From positions 248,001 to 312,000 of the forward strand of contig NZ_JAERRB010000002.1 in NCBI RefSeq assembly GCF_016735595.1: 64,000 bases of DNA, in the 5' to 3' direction. This DNA comes from Chryseolinea lacunae (GTDB taxonomy: Bacteria > Bacteroidota > Bacteroidia > Cytophagales > Cyclobacteriaceae). This document shows, one piece after another, positions 33,718-42,146 of this stretch (position 1 is its first letter; each line of letters starts with the position of its first letter). Both the position numbers and the translations under genes were made by a program. The notes under the pieces are model-generated. The model ran no database searches and was not told the origin of the DNA. It saw nothing but the letters and a program-made list of their open reading frames with translations.

Positions 33718-35328
33718 ATGAAGACCTTTCCCCTCTTGTTGCTTTTTTTTGTTGCGTGTTGCTGGGGCTGTAGACAGACTGCGCAGGTTTCGGACCAGAT
33801 CGGTGCCGATTCTATCCGTCAGAAAAAGATGCTGGACGCCCAGCTTGTGGCGGGCAATTTCAGTGACCAGAAGGCCGTTCACTTCGACAGTTCGGCCATT
33901 CGTTCGTTTGTTAAAAAATATCCGGGCTTTGCGTCGTATGGGGCTGACTTGGAAAAATTTTATCGCGCCCGTAACTATTCCTATGCCTGGTATGATCGCA
34001 ACGGTGTGATTGAACAGGCCTCCGCACTATTCAACCGGATTCAGAATCTCCAGCAGGACGGCATCAAAGCAACGCTGCCCTACACACAAAACTTTCAAGC
34101 CCTCATGGACGATCGCGACACATTGCTGCGTCGCGAACCAATGAACGCCGAAGCCGAGCTGATGCTCACATCGCAATACTTCAGTTTTGCCCGTCACGTG
34201 TGGCATGGCATCGACGAATCTGAAACCCGGAAGCTGGAGTGGTTTCTCCCCAGAAAAAAACTCGACCTCGATGCACTCATGGATTCGTTGCTCAATCCAA
34301 CATCCAAACCCTTTGTGACACATGAGCCTGTCTACCGTCAATATGCATTGTTGAAATCGTACCTGAAGAAATATAACGACATCGAGTCGCGGGGTGGTTG
34401 GAAGACGATAACGCTCGACCGCAAAGCGTATCACAAGGGCGACTCATCCATGGTGGTTGTGGAACTCCGGAAGCGCTTGTTCGCTTCGGGCGATTATGCC
34501 GGCGACACCACGTCGACGCTTTTCACCGACGACCTCGAAGCCGCGGTGAAAATTTTTCAGGAAAGTCGCGGCGCCACGCCCGATGGTATTGTAGGGTCGG
34601 GCATGGTGAAAGACCTGAATGTGCCCGTGGCAGAGATCATTCAAAAAATTGTGGTCAACATGGAGCGTTGCCGCTGGGTGCCGCAAAGCATGGATGGAGA
34701 CTATATGGTGGTGAACATCCCGTCGTTCAAGCTCTATGTCTATCATGCCGATTCGTTGGTGTGGGACATGAACGTGGTGGCAGGTCAGGCGATCCATCAA
34801 ACCAATATTTTTTCGGGCGACCTCAAATACATCGTCTTCAGTCCCTACTGGAACGTGCCCGCCAGCATTCTGAAAAACGAAGTGATGCCAGGCATCGAAG
34901 CCGATCCCGACTACCTCGCCAAACACAACATGGAAAAGGTGGGGAACACCGTGCGCCAAAAACCGGGACCGCGAAATTCGCTGGGCCTTGTGAAATTTCT
35001 TTTCCCCAACAGCTATAGCATCTACCTGCACGACACACCTTCCAAAAGTTTATTCGGCAAAGACAACCGTGCCTTCAGTCACGGATGCGTGCGCCTGGCC
35101 GAACCCAAAAAGCTGGCGATGTACCTGCTCCGAAACAACCCCGAATGGACAGAAGCAAAAATCGATGCGGCCATGAACGCGGGCAAGGAAAAATATGTGA
35201 CACTCGACAAAACCGTGCCTGTGCTGCTGGCCTACCTCACGGCCTTTGTGGGGCGCGACGGCAGATTGAATGTGCGCAACGACGTCTACAACCTCGATGC
35301 ACGACTGGCCAAAATGATGCTCCAATAG
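33718..35328 (+). CDS. L,D-transpeptidase (YcbB/LdtD-like)
   Basis: A 536-residue envelope enzyme that makes 3-3 peptidoglycan cross-links or anchors proteins to the wall. A lipoprotein-like leader ends FVACCWGC. An L,D-transpeptidase scaffold domain (about 55-220) precedes a peptidoglycan-binding domain (about 240-300, LEAAVKIFQESRGATPDGIV) and the YkuD catalytic domain (about 330-500). The catalytic motif is S454-HGC-VR with C457 as nucleophile, preceded by YSIYLHDTPSKSLF, as in YcbB. The 184 bases upstream hold no gene, but contain ATCGATTGCA (33640-33649), a partial match to the LacI-type palindrome near 58.97 kb. Confidence 0.92.
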   Translation: MKTFPLLLLFFVACCWGCRQTAQVSDQIGADSIRQKKMLDAQLVAGNFSDQKAVHFDSSAIRSFVKKYPGFASYGADLEKFYRARNYSYAWYDRNGVIEQASALFNRIQNLQQDGIKATLPYTQNFQALMDDRDTLLRREPMNAEAELMLTSQYFSFARHVWHGIDESETRKLEWFLPRKKLDLDALMDSLLNPTSKPFVTHEPVYRQYALLKSYLKKYNDIESRGGWKTITLDRKAYHKGDSSMVVVELRKRLFASGDYAGDTTSTLFTDDLEAAVKIFQESRGATPDGIVGSGMVKDLNVPVAEIIQKIVVNMERCRWVPQSMDGDYMVVNIPSFKLYVYHADSLVWDMNVVAGQAIHQTNIFSGDLKYIVFSPYWNVPASILKNEVMPGIEADPDYLAKHNMEKVGNTVRQKPGPRNSLGLVKFLFPNSYSIYLHDTPSKSLFGKDNRAFSHGCVRLAEPKKLAMYLLRNNPEWTEAKIDAAMNAGKEKYVTLDKTVPVLLAYLTAFVGRDGRLNVRNDVYNLDARLAKMMLQ

Positions 35329-35448
35329 AAGGCCTTCGCCGCCAAACCGGTGTTTGAAACTTTTCGGCCGTTGTCTTCATCCTGATTTCAACAGGTTCTA
35401 CCTGCAGGATTGTTGTCAATGTGTTTGTAAAGAAATTAACAGCACGCT

Positions 35449-37830
35449 ATGTTCAAAAACTACTTCACCATCGCCTGGCGAAACCTCGTCAGGAACAAAG
35501 GCTATTCCATCATCAACATCAGCGGGCTTGCCGCGGGCATGGCCGTTGCCATGCTCATTCTGTTGTGGGTTTATGACGAGCTGAGTTTTAACCACTCGTT
35601 CAAAAACTACGACCGGCTCGCACAGGTCTATCACCGTGTCACCTTTGGCGACCAGAACATGACCATCAACGATGTGCCCGCGCCAATGGGAGAGGCCTTG
35701 AAGAACGCCTATGCCGAATTTGAAGAGGTGACCATTGCCTCCTGGCCCAGGCCACACGTTCTTGCGCTGGACGAGAAGAAAATGTCGGAGAGCGGGCTTT
35801 TTGTAGAGCCGCAGTTTGCCGACATGTTTTCGATTCGCATGGTGGAAGGCAGCGCCGCCGGGTTGAAAGATGTGCGCTCCATGTTGTTGTCAAAGACATT
35901 GGCGGCATCCTTGTTCGGCGAAAATGCCGTGGGCAAAACCCTGATGTTCGACAACCGCGACCCGTTGATGGTGAGCGGCGTGTTCGAAGACTTTCCCGCA
36001 AATTCAGAATTTGCCACCATAAAGTTCCTGGTGCCAATGGCCTATCGCGCAGCAGCCAGCGAGCAGAACCGAAAACAGATGAGTAACTGGGAAGACTATT
36101 CGTTTCAATGTTTTGTATTGCTTAGACAAAATGCATCGGTTGCTACCCTGGACCCGAAGATAAAGAACGTGCTCTACGACCACGCTTCCAACGATGGCAA
36201 GTCCCTGAAACCCGAAGGCCTTTTGCTTCCCATGGAAAGGTGGCATCTCTACGCCGGTTTTGTGAGTGGAATGGACACCGGCGGCAACATTCGTTTTGTC
36301 TGGATGTTTGGCACCATCGGCATTTTTGTGTTGCTGCTGGCGTGCATCAATTTTATGAACCTGAGCACGGCGCAGAGCGAGAAGCGCGCCAAAGAAGTGG
36401 GTGTGCGCAAAGTGATGGGGTCGCTGCGCAAACAGTTGGTGCTTCAATTCCTCAGCGAATCGTGGCTCATTGTGGCCGTTGGTTTTGTGCTGGCCCTGAT
36501 CATCGTTGTGCTGTCGTTGCCGTGGTTCAATGGGCTGGCCGGAAAAAGCATGGTTCTTCCGTGGAAGAATTTTGGTTTTGCAACGGCATGTCTGGTGTTC
36601 ATTTTTCTCACGAGCATGCTGGCGGGAAGTTATCCTGCGTTTTATCTGTCGTCATTCAAACCCGTCTCTGTTCTGAAAGGCGCGTTCAAGGCTGGTCGTT
36701 TTGCCGCGTTGCCGCGAAAGGCCATGGTCATCTTTCAGTTCACAACATCCATTGTGCTCATCATCGGCACGCTGGTGGTGTTGCAGCAAATCAACCACGC
36801 AAAGGAGCGGCCGTTGGGGTTTGACCGCGAAGGCATTTTCCACGTGGCCCTGCGAACCGACGCGCTCACAAAGGCTGACTACAACACGCTTCGTAGCGAG
36901 CTGCTGGCAACGGGCGTGGTAAACAACATGGCCACCTCCGACTTTCCCATCACCGGCGCCATGAGCGGCAACGCATCCATCACCTGGGAAGGAAAAGATC
37001 CGGCCGAGCGCCCGTTAATTACCATGAACAGTTGCAGTCATGATTTTCCATCCACAAATGGTTTTCAGTTTGTGCAAGGCCGTGACTTTTCGCGTGAGCG
37101 TGCTTCCGATTCACTGGGCGTCATCATCAACGAGATGGCCGCAAAGCTGATATCGGGAAATGTGATTGGCAGGAAAATGAATTTCGGATATGGCCGCGAA
37201 CGCGAGATCATCGGCGTCATCAAAGACCAGGTGCGCTGGACGCCCTACATGAAACAAACACCCCATATCTATTATATCGACTACGCATTCAAGACCTATG
37301 TCACGGTTCGCCTGCATCCGCAAACACAGGTTCGCGATGCATTAAAAAAAGTGGAAGCGGTCATCCAAAAGTTTGATGGCGCGGCCCCGTTCGAATATAA
37401 ATTTCTGGACGACGACTATGCACACATGTTTGTGGCCGAAGAACGCATCGGCACGCTGGCGGGAATATTTGCAACGCTGGCCATCTTCATCAGCTGCATC
37501 GGCATCTTTGGCCTGGCAGCGTTTGCTGCGAGCCAGCGCACCAAAGAAATTGGAATCCGCAAAGTGCTGGGTGCTTCGGTGCTCAACGTGTGGGCCATGC
37601 TCTCCGGCGATTTTGTGCGGCTGGTGTTGTTGTCGGTGTTGTTGGGCATGCCCGTGGCCTACTACTTTGCCAACCAATGGCTGCAACAATACGACTATCG
37701 CGTGGAGATGTCGTGGTTGATTTTTGCAGGCGCAGGTCTGTTGGCACTGGTCGTCACGTTGCTCACCGTGAGTTATCAGACCTTCAAGGCCGCGTTGACA
37801 AATCCCGTGAAATGTATCCGGACAGAGTGA
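35449..37830 (+). CDS. Orphan FtsX/MacB-type ABC transporter permease
   Basis: A 793-residue inner-membrane permease of the large type typical of Cytophagales. An N-terminal span (about 20-42, following FKNYFTIAWRNLVRNKGYS) leads into a MacB_PCD periplasmic domain, a first FtsX bundle (about 280-410, IGIFVLLLACINFMNLSTAQ), a second periplasmic domain, and a second FtsX bundle (about 670-785) with the conserved RTKEIGIRKVLGAS. The matching ATPase is not adjacent, as is common for this family. It likely exports lipoproteins, peptides or antimicrobials, or acts as a mechanotransmitter; substrate unknown. Confidence 0.92.
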   Translation: MFKNYFTIAWRNLVRNKGYSIINISGLAAGMAVAMLILLWVYDELSFNHSFKNYDRLAQVYHRVTFGDQNMTINDVPAPMGEALKNAYAEFEEVTIASWPRPHVLALDEKKMSESGLFVEPQFADMFSIRMVEGSAAGLKDVRSMLLSKTLAASLFGENAVGKTLMFDNRDPLMVSGVFEDFPANSEFATIKFLVPMAYRAAASEQNRKQMSNWEDYSFQCFVLLRQNASVATLDPKIKNVLYDHASNDGKSLKPEGLLLPMERWHLYAGFVSGMDTGGNIRFVWMFGTIGIFVLLLACINFMNLSTAQSEKRAKEVGVRKVMGSLRKQLVLQFLSESWLIVAVGFVLALIIVVLSLPWFNGLAGKSMVLPWKNFGFATACLVFIFLTSMLAGSYPAFYLSSFKPVSVLKGAFKAGRFAALPRKAMVIFQFTTSIVLIIGTLVVLQQINHAKERPLGFDREGIFHVALRTDALTKADYNTLRSELLATGVVNNMATSDFPITGAMSGNASITWEGKDPAERPLITMNSCSHDFPSTNGFQFVQGRDFSRERASDSLGVIINEMAAKLISGNVIGRKMNFGYGREREIIGVIKDQVRWTPYMKQTPHIYYIDYAFKTYVTVRLHPQTQVRDALKKVEAVIQKFDGAAPFEYKFLDDDYAHMFVAEERIGTLAGIFATLAIFISCIGIFGLAAFAASQRTKEIGIRKVLGASVLNVWAMLSGDFVRLVLLSVLLGMPVAYYFANQWLQQYDYRVEMSWLIFAGAGLLALVVTLLTVSYQTFKAALTNPVKCIRTE

Positions 37831-37880
37831 GTGCTCGCTTTTAAATTAAGCAGACACCAGCTCACCATCACGCAACATTC

Positions 37881-38933
37881 TTATTGACAGTTTGCGATGC
37901 GCTCGTTCGTGGCCGAGATGCATTTAAAGTCATATTTGGTTTGAGGATACTGGGGCGTTGGGTTGTCGGTCACTTCCAGCGGCGACAAGGCCTGGCCGTT
38001 GTAGGATGGCATTGTGATTTGTTCGGCGGCGCCATTGCCCAGCGCCGTGGTTTTGGCGGCGGCGTTGTTGTTGAAGCTGTAGTCGATCATCGCGTCGAGC
38101 AGGCGATAGATGCCGTAGTAGTCATAGGCGTCGTAGGCGCTGCGGGTGTTGGGCAGGTTGTGTTCTGCGGTATAGGTGTAGTTTGGCAAAACGCTTTTTC
38201 GAATAAGAATAAAATCCTTCTCCGCGTTCGAAATGTTGATGTGCTTGAACAGGTCAATGGCCATGCGGTGGTCGTTGGTCACATCGTCGTCGTAGACTTG
38301 CGTGATGAGTTTTGTGTTGGCTGGAAATTTTTGAAGTTGATCGTCGGTGATCTGAAAGGAATACCATTGTGCCATCACAAACAGAAAACGTCCGTCTTCG
38401 CCCCAGCCTTCATCGATGAATCCTTTGTAGGCCAGACCGAACGAAGCACCGCCTCCAAAGGAGTGTCCCATGAAGCCGACTTTTTTTGTGTCGATAAGGT
38501 TGGGGTAGTCGGTGACTGCCTGTTTGAAACTTTCCCACAGCGTGGCATAACGTTCGTCGATGCTCACGCCGGTGGTAGGGTAGGGTGCGAACACCACCAC
38601 GTAGCCTTTGCGCGCAATAAACTCAAACAAACCGATGTTGTAGTCGCTGTCCTCGCCACCATAGGGATGCGAATAGAAAATGACTGGCCGCGGTGTGGTG
38701 ATATCCTTTGGATAAAAAATATCGACTGTCTTTCCGGCATAGCGCGGACTGGCAAAACTCAGTTTGGCAACGTCATGTGTTCCGTCGGCGCCATAGCCGG
38801 AAGCGGGTCTTGAAATGGGGCCGGCAAGGTCGTCGTCAACAGCGGGCGTGTTGTCATCATCTTTTGAACACGAAACAGCAAGCAGACCAAAACCAAAGAG
38901 AGCGATGAACAGACGGGATGCGAATGGAGACAT
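37881..38933 (-). CDS. Alpha/beta hydrolase lipoprotein (PAF-acetylhydrolase / dienelactone-hydrolase-like)
   Basis: A 350-residue lipoprotein (leader FGLLAVSC, lipid cysteine near 22) starting at 38933; the longer frame upstream lacks homology. The core shows VDIFYPKDITTPRPVIFYSH (strand and oxyanion region), then the nucleophile elbow in KKVGFMGHSFGGGASFG. The pattern with HPYGGEDSDY and a long insert resembles PAF-acetylhydrolase-like or chlorophyllase-like esterases of Bacteroidota. Periplasmic or surface esterase; substrate unknown. It converges on the ABC permease. Confidence 0.85.
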   Translation of the reverse strand: MSPFASRLFIALFGFGLLAVSCSKDDDNTPAVDDDLAGPISRPASGYGADGTHDVAKLSFASPRYAGKTVDIFYPKDITTPRPVIFYSHPYGGEDSDYNIGLFEFIARKGYVVVFAPYPTTGVSIDERYATLWESFKQAVTDYPNLIDTKKVGFMGHSFGGGASFGLAYKGFIDEGWGEDGRFLFVMAQWYSFQITDDQLQKFPANTKLITQVYDDDVTNDHRMAIDLFKHINISNAEKDFILIRKSVLPNYTYTAEHNLPNTRSAYDAYDYYGIYRLLDAMIDYSFNNNAAAKTTALGNGAAEQITMPSYNGQALSPLEVTDNPTPQYPQTKYDFKCISATNERIANCQ

Positions 38934-39039
38934 GAATTGAAAGTGAATGTGGTGGAAGCACTTGTTTAAAAAATAGAAGGGACCTAAGGCCTTTTTTGTA
39001 AACATGCTTCTTTTCCTCAAAATATTCACGCAACCACAC

Positions 39040-39354
39040 TCATAATTTATTCTGCAAACGATCCCAGATTCCGCCATTGAATACATTCGAATATCCCTTC
39101 GCGGTCAACACACTTTTGGCCACGCCGCTGCGCATGCCCGACGCACAACACGTGATGATGGGTTTGGTTTTGTCGGGCAGCCGATCAAGACTGGACGCGA
39201 GTTGGTCCACGGCAATATTCAGCGAACCCCTGATGTGTCCACCGGCATATTCGCCTTTGGTGCGCACATCGAGTATGATGGCGCCCTGCTTCACCAGTGT
39301 GGCAAAATCAGGCGAAGGACCTATTCCGAAAATTTTCTTCAATGTTTCAATCAT
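39040..39354 (-). CDS. Single-domain rhodanese
   Basis: A 104-residue rhodanese-like sulfurtransferase. GAIILDVRTKGEYAGGHIRG is the CH2A-type motif and CCASGMRS (C69-C70) the active loop, with C70 as the likely persulfide-forming cysteine. It lies last in a minus-strand run with the DUF2892 gene 33 bases upstream and the CstB-like fusion further up, so it probably accepts or passes on sulfane sulfur in the same detoxification pathway. Cytosolic, no signal peptide. Confidence 0.9.
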   Translation of the reverse strand: MIETLKKIFGIGPSPDFATLVKQGAIILDVRTKGEYAGGHIRGSLNIAVDQLASSLDRLPDKTKPIITCCASGMRSGVAKSVLTAKGYSNVFNGGIWDRLQNKL

Positions 39355-39387
39355 GAATTCATGTGTTTAATAAACCGACAGCATTTT

Positions 39388-39600
39388 TCAGTGCCCGGCT
39401 TTTTTCCGGATCGTGCTCAGGCCAAATGGAAGGTACATCGGGCAGACGCTCACGAGGCTGGAGAGAATGAGGATGAACGAAAGTGCCACCAGCACAAGGC
39501 CCACGGTTCCGTGAATGATGCCGAAGGCGTAGAATAAAATCAACACAACGGCGATGCCGCTGCGAAGAATGCGGTCGAGAGTTCCCATGTTCTTTTTCAT
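39388..39600 (-). CDS. DUF2892 (YgaP-like transmembrane domain) protein
   Basis: A 70-residue membrane protein with two hydrophobic segments (GIAVVLILFYAFGII and GLVLVALSFILILSSLVSV) preceded by MGTLDRILRS, the diagnostic DUF2892/YgaP transmembrane-domain start, and followed by CPMYLPFGLST. In E. coli YgaP such a domain is fused to a rhodanese and may export thiocyanate or sulfur species; here the rhodanese is a separate neighbouring gene. The ATG at 39600 is chosen because the family begins there. A Crp-type palindrome lies 48 bases upstream. Confidence 0.87.
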   Translation of the reverse strand: MKKNMGTLDRILRSGIAVVLILFYAFGIIHGTVGLVLVALSFILILSSLVSVCPMYLPFGLSTIRKKAGH

Positions 39601-39647
39601 ATCAGTGTTTTTTTTATGTAAAGATGAGCAGGGGAACTCAGGTTGAC

Positions 39648-39663
39648 TGTGACGAAAGTCACA
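39648..39663. promoter_or_regulatory. Crp-type palindrome upstream of DUF2892-rhodanese
   Basis: TGTGA-CGAAAG-TCACA is a perfect Crp-consensus palindrome, 48 bases before the DUF2892 start codon and within the 86-base gap after the DUF6132 gene. Ten bases of the core, including GTGAC and AAAGTCAC, recur at 41366-41381. Confidence 0.7.
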
Positions 39664-39686
39664 CAGCAAGAAAAAAAAGAAAACGA

Positions 39687-39878
39687 TTAATCTTTCTTCG
39701 ACGTACGAAACACATTCATCAGCAAGCCACCCATCAGGGCACCATAGGCGGTGCTGTTCACGGGCGACGACGTGATGGGGCAGGTGCCGCTGGTGCACCC
39801 CACAAAATACCAGTATAAATAACCGGCCACGGCGCCGAGCATAAGCGCCGCGCTCCAAAGCATCCATTTCATTTTCAT
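39687..39878 (-). CDS. DUF6132 small membrane protein
   Basis: A 63-residue protein with two hydrophobic segments. AGYLYWYFVGCTSGTCPITS followed by 'STAYGALMGGLL' is the hallmark of DUF6132 proteins, which in Bacteroidota and other phyla accompany rhodanese and sulfur-transfer genes. The two cysteines (GC..GTCP) are suggestive of sulfur handling (inference). It starts 7 bases after the CstB-like gene ends, so they are co-transcribed. Confidence 0.82.
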   Translation of the reverse strand: MKMKWMLWSAALMLGAVAGYLYWYFVGCTSGTCPITSSPVNSTAYGALMGGLLMNVFRTSKKD

Positions 39879-39885
39879 GGCGTGG

Positions 39886-41301
39886 TCACGGTTGGGTCGT
39901 GGTTTGGGTTTCGTGCTTTATGCGGGGCACCGACGTTTCGGCAAGGGCTTTGAAACCGCCGGCAATGTCGATGACGTTGTTCCAGCCACGCGATTTCAGA
40001 ATCGAGGCGGCAATCATAGAACGGTAGCCACCGGCGCAGTGGAGGTACACTTCGTCCTCTTTGGGAATTTGGGCCAGGTGTTCGTTAAGGTTGTCGAGGG
40101 GAATGTTGATGGCATCGGCCACATGCTCGGCGGTGTATTCCACAGGTTTTCGAACATCGACGACCCACACTTTTTGATTGGCCATGCGCGTGGCAAATTC
40201 GTGCGCGGTAACCGAATCGATCGTGTCTATTTCTTTGCCGGCCTGGAGCCACGCTTTCAATCCCCCTTTCAAAACACCAAGAGTGTTGTCGAAGCCCACG
40301 CGTGCAAGCCGCGTCACCACTTCTTCTTCGCGGCCATCGTCGGTGATGAGCAGGAGCGGATGCGTCACGCCCGGTATGAGCGCACCGACCCACGGCGCAA
40401 AGCTGCCGTCGATGCCGATGTTGATGGCGTTGGGGATGAACCCTTTTGCAAACACCTGCGCGTCGCGGGTGTCCAGCACAAGCGCGCCTGTTTCGTTGGC
40501 GAGTAGTTCAAAGGCTTCGGCCGACAGCGCGCGCATGCCCTTGTTCAAAACAGCGTCAATGCTTTCGTATCCCTCTTTGTTCATGCGCACATTTTCGGGG
40601 AAGTAGGCCGGCGGTGGCAGCAGGCCATCGGTCACCTCTTCAATAAATTCTTCGCGCGTCATGTTGGCACGCAACGCGTAGTTGGTTTGTTTTTGATGCC
40701 CCAGCGTGTCCACCGTTTCCTTCGACATGTTTTTGCCACAGGCCGAGCCCGCACCATGCGCGGGATAGACGATCACATCGTTTGGTAGCGTCATGATTTT
40801 AGAGCGCAGCGAATCATACAGCAAACCCGCCAGATCTTCCTTTGTCATGTGTGCTGCTTTTTGCGCAAGATCAGGTCGGCCTACGTCGCCAAGAAAAAGG
40901 GTGTCGCCACTAAAGATGGCGTGGTCTTTTTCGTTTTCGTCTTTGAGAAGATAAGTTGTCGATTCAAGCGTGTGGCCCGGTGTGTGCAAAACTTTTAGCG
41001 TGATCCGTCCCACCGTCAGCAGTTCGCCGTCGGTGGCGATATGTGCCGCGAACGCAGGCTTTGCCGTGGGGCCATAGACGATGGTGGCGCCTGTCTTTGC
41101 GGCCAGATCGAGATGACCCGACACAAAGTCGGCGTGAAAGTGTGTCTCAAGAACATACTTGATGGTGACACCGTCGGCTTTTGCTTTTTCAATATACGAG
41201 TCCACTTCGCGCAACGGGTCGATGATGACCGCTTCGTTTTCGGAACGAATGTAGTAGGCGCCTTGCGCCAGACACCCGGTATAGATTTGTTCGACTTTCA
41301 T
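39886..41301 (-). CDS. CstB-like persulfide dioxygenase-rhodanese fusion
   Basis: A 471-residue cytosolic enzyme. Residues 1-245 are an ETHE1-type metallo-beta-lactamase fold with the iron-binding LETHFHADFVSGH (H54, H56, D58), HTPGHTLEST and the dioxygenase signature GDTLFLGDVGRPDL. A first rhodanese-like domain (about 260-365) lacks the catalytic cysteine (LLLITDDGREEE in its place). The second (about 370-460) has it in VYLHCAGGYRS. This MBL, pseudo-rhodanese, rhodanese order matches CstB of Staphylococcus aureus, which oxidises persulfide to sulfite and forms thiosulfate. It leads the unit with DUF6132, and a Crp-type site lies 65 bases upstream. Confidence 0.92.
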   Translation of the reverse strand: MKVEQIYTGCLAQGAYYIRSENEAVIIDPLREVDSYIEKAKADGVTIKYVLETHFHADFVSGHLDLAAKTGATIVYGPTAKPAFAAHIATDGELLTVGRITLKVLHTPGHTLESTTYLLKDENEKDHAIFSGDTLFLGDVGRPDLAQKAAHMTKEDLAGLLYDSLRSKIMTLPNDVIVYPAHGAGSACGKNMSKETVDTLGHQKQTNYALRANMTREEFIEEVTDGLLPPPAYFPENVRMNKEGYESIDAVLNKGMRALSAEAFELLANETGALVLDTRDAQVFAKGFIPNAINIGIDGSFAPWVGALIPGVTHPLLLITDDGREEEVVTRLARVGFDNTLGVLKGGLKAWLQAGKEIDTIDSVTAHEFATRMANQKVWVVDVRKPVEYTAEHVADAINIPLDNLNEHLAQIPKEDEVYLHCAGGYRSMIAASILKSRGWNNVIDIAGGFKALAETSVPRIKHETQTTTQP

Positions 41302-41365
41302 ATTCGTATGGAGTATGGTCTGTTCTTTTCTTACTACAAATTTCGCTCCTTCCGCGTTCCGGTAA

Positions 41366-41381
41366 TGTGACTAAAGTCACC
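41366..41381. promoter_or_regulatory. Crp-type palindrome upstream of the CstB-like gene
   Basis: TGTGA-CTAAAG-TCACC matches Crp consensus with one end mismatch. It sits between the Crp/Fnr gene stop (41445) and the start of the CstB-like gene (41301). Core GTGAC-N-AAAGTCAC is shared with the site at 39648. Confidence 0.68.
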
Positions 41382-41444
41382 CCGGACGTTTTTTATTCCT
41401 TATTTTTTATATGGAAGGAGGTAGCCATGCTGGTGGAAAGAGAA

Positions 41445-42074
41445 TTATAGACTGATGCGGGTGATTTCGTTTCGCGAAATGGCGATGCGCTTTTGCGATT
41501 CCAGCTTTTTGAGCAAACGCGAAATCACTTCGCGCGAAGAGTTGAGGTCGTCGGCAATTTCCTGGTGGGTCACGGTGATGCTTTTGCCACCCACGGCATC
41601 GAACTGTCGCTTCAGATAAAATTCCAGTTTCTGGTCCATGGAATGAAACGCCACCTGATCGATCACCTCCAGCAACTCCCCAAACCGGGTGCGATAGGTT
41701 TCCAGCACAAAGTAATACCACTGCCGAAAATCCTTCATCAACCCGTCCATGTGCTGGATGGGGATGACCAGTGCCTTCACGGGAGTTACCGCTTTTGCCT
41801 TGAGTGCACTCGCTTCATTTTTGGCGGCGCAGATCATGGAGAGGGCGCAGGCGTTTCCTTTCTCGAGGTAATACAGAAAATAATCTTCACCGTCGTCGCC
41901 TTCGCGATAGAGCTTCACACGACCGTCGAGCACGAGCATGGAGTGCTTGAAATATTGACCGGTGCGCATCAACACAGCACCTTCTTCAAATTCCATAACC
42001 TGCCCGATGTTCTCCAGGTGTGCGATAAGGTCGGTATCAAACTGCGGAAAGATTTGCGCAAGCGATGAGGGCAT
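41445..42074 (-). CDS. Crp/Fnr family regulator of the sulfur unit
   Basis: A 209-residue regulator with the cyclic-nucleotide-binding-like barrel (about 15-115), a long dimer helix and a C-terminal winged helix. The recognition region reads EIADDLNSSREVISRLLKKL, keeping the R-E-x-x-x-R spacing of Crp, which predicts recognition of GTGA half-sites. Two such palindromes lie downstream, before the CstB-like operon and before DUF2892. In other bacteria CstR or BigR controls this pathway; here a Crp/Fnr type protein appears to do so (inference). Cysteines near residues 77 and 83 (NACALSMICAAKNEAS) could sense sulfur or redox state. Confidence 0.88.
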   Translation of the reverse strand: MPSSLAQIFPQFDTDLIAHLENIGQVMEFEEGAVLMRTGQYFKHSMLVLDGRVKLYREGDDGEDYFLYYLEKGNACALSMICAAKNEASALKAKAVTPVKALVIPIQHMDGLMKDFRQWYYFVLETYRTRFGELLEVIDQVAFHSMDQKLEFYLKRQFDAVGGKSITVTHQEIADDLNSSREVISRLLKKLESQKRIAISRNEITRISL

Positions 42075-42146
42075 AGAATTTTTTTGAATGGAAGGTAGTC
42101 AAAAATTGTATGTCGCGTTGATCGTGGTAAACCCAGGTCGTCGAAC

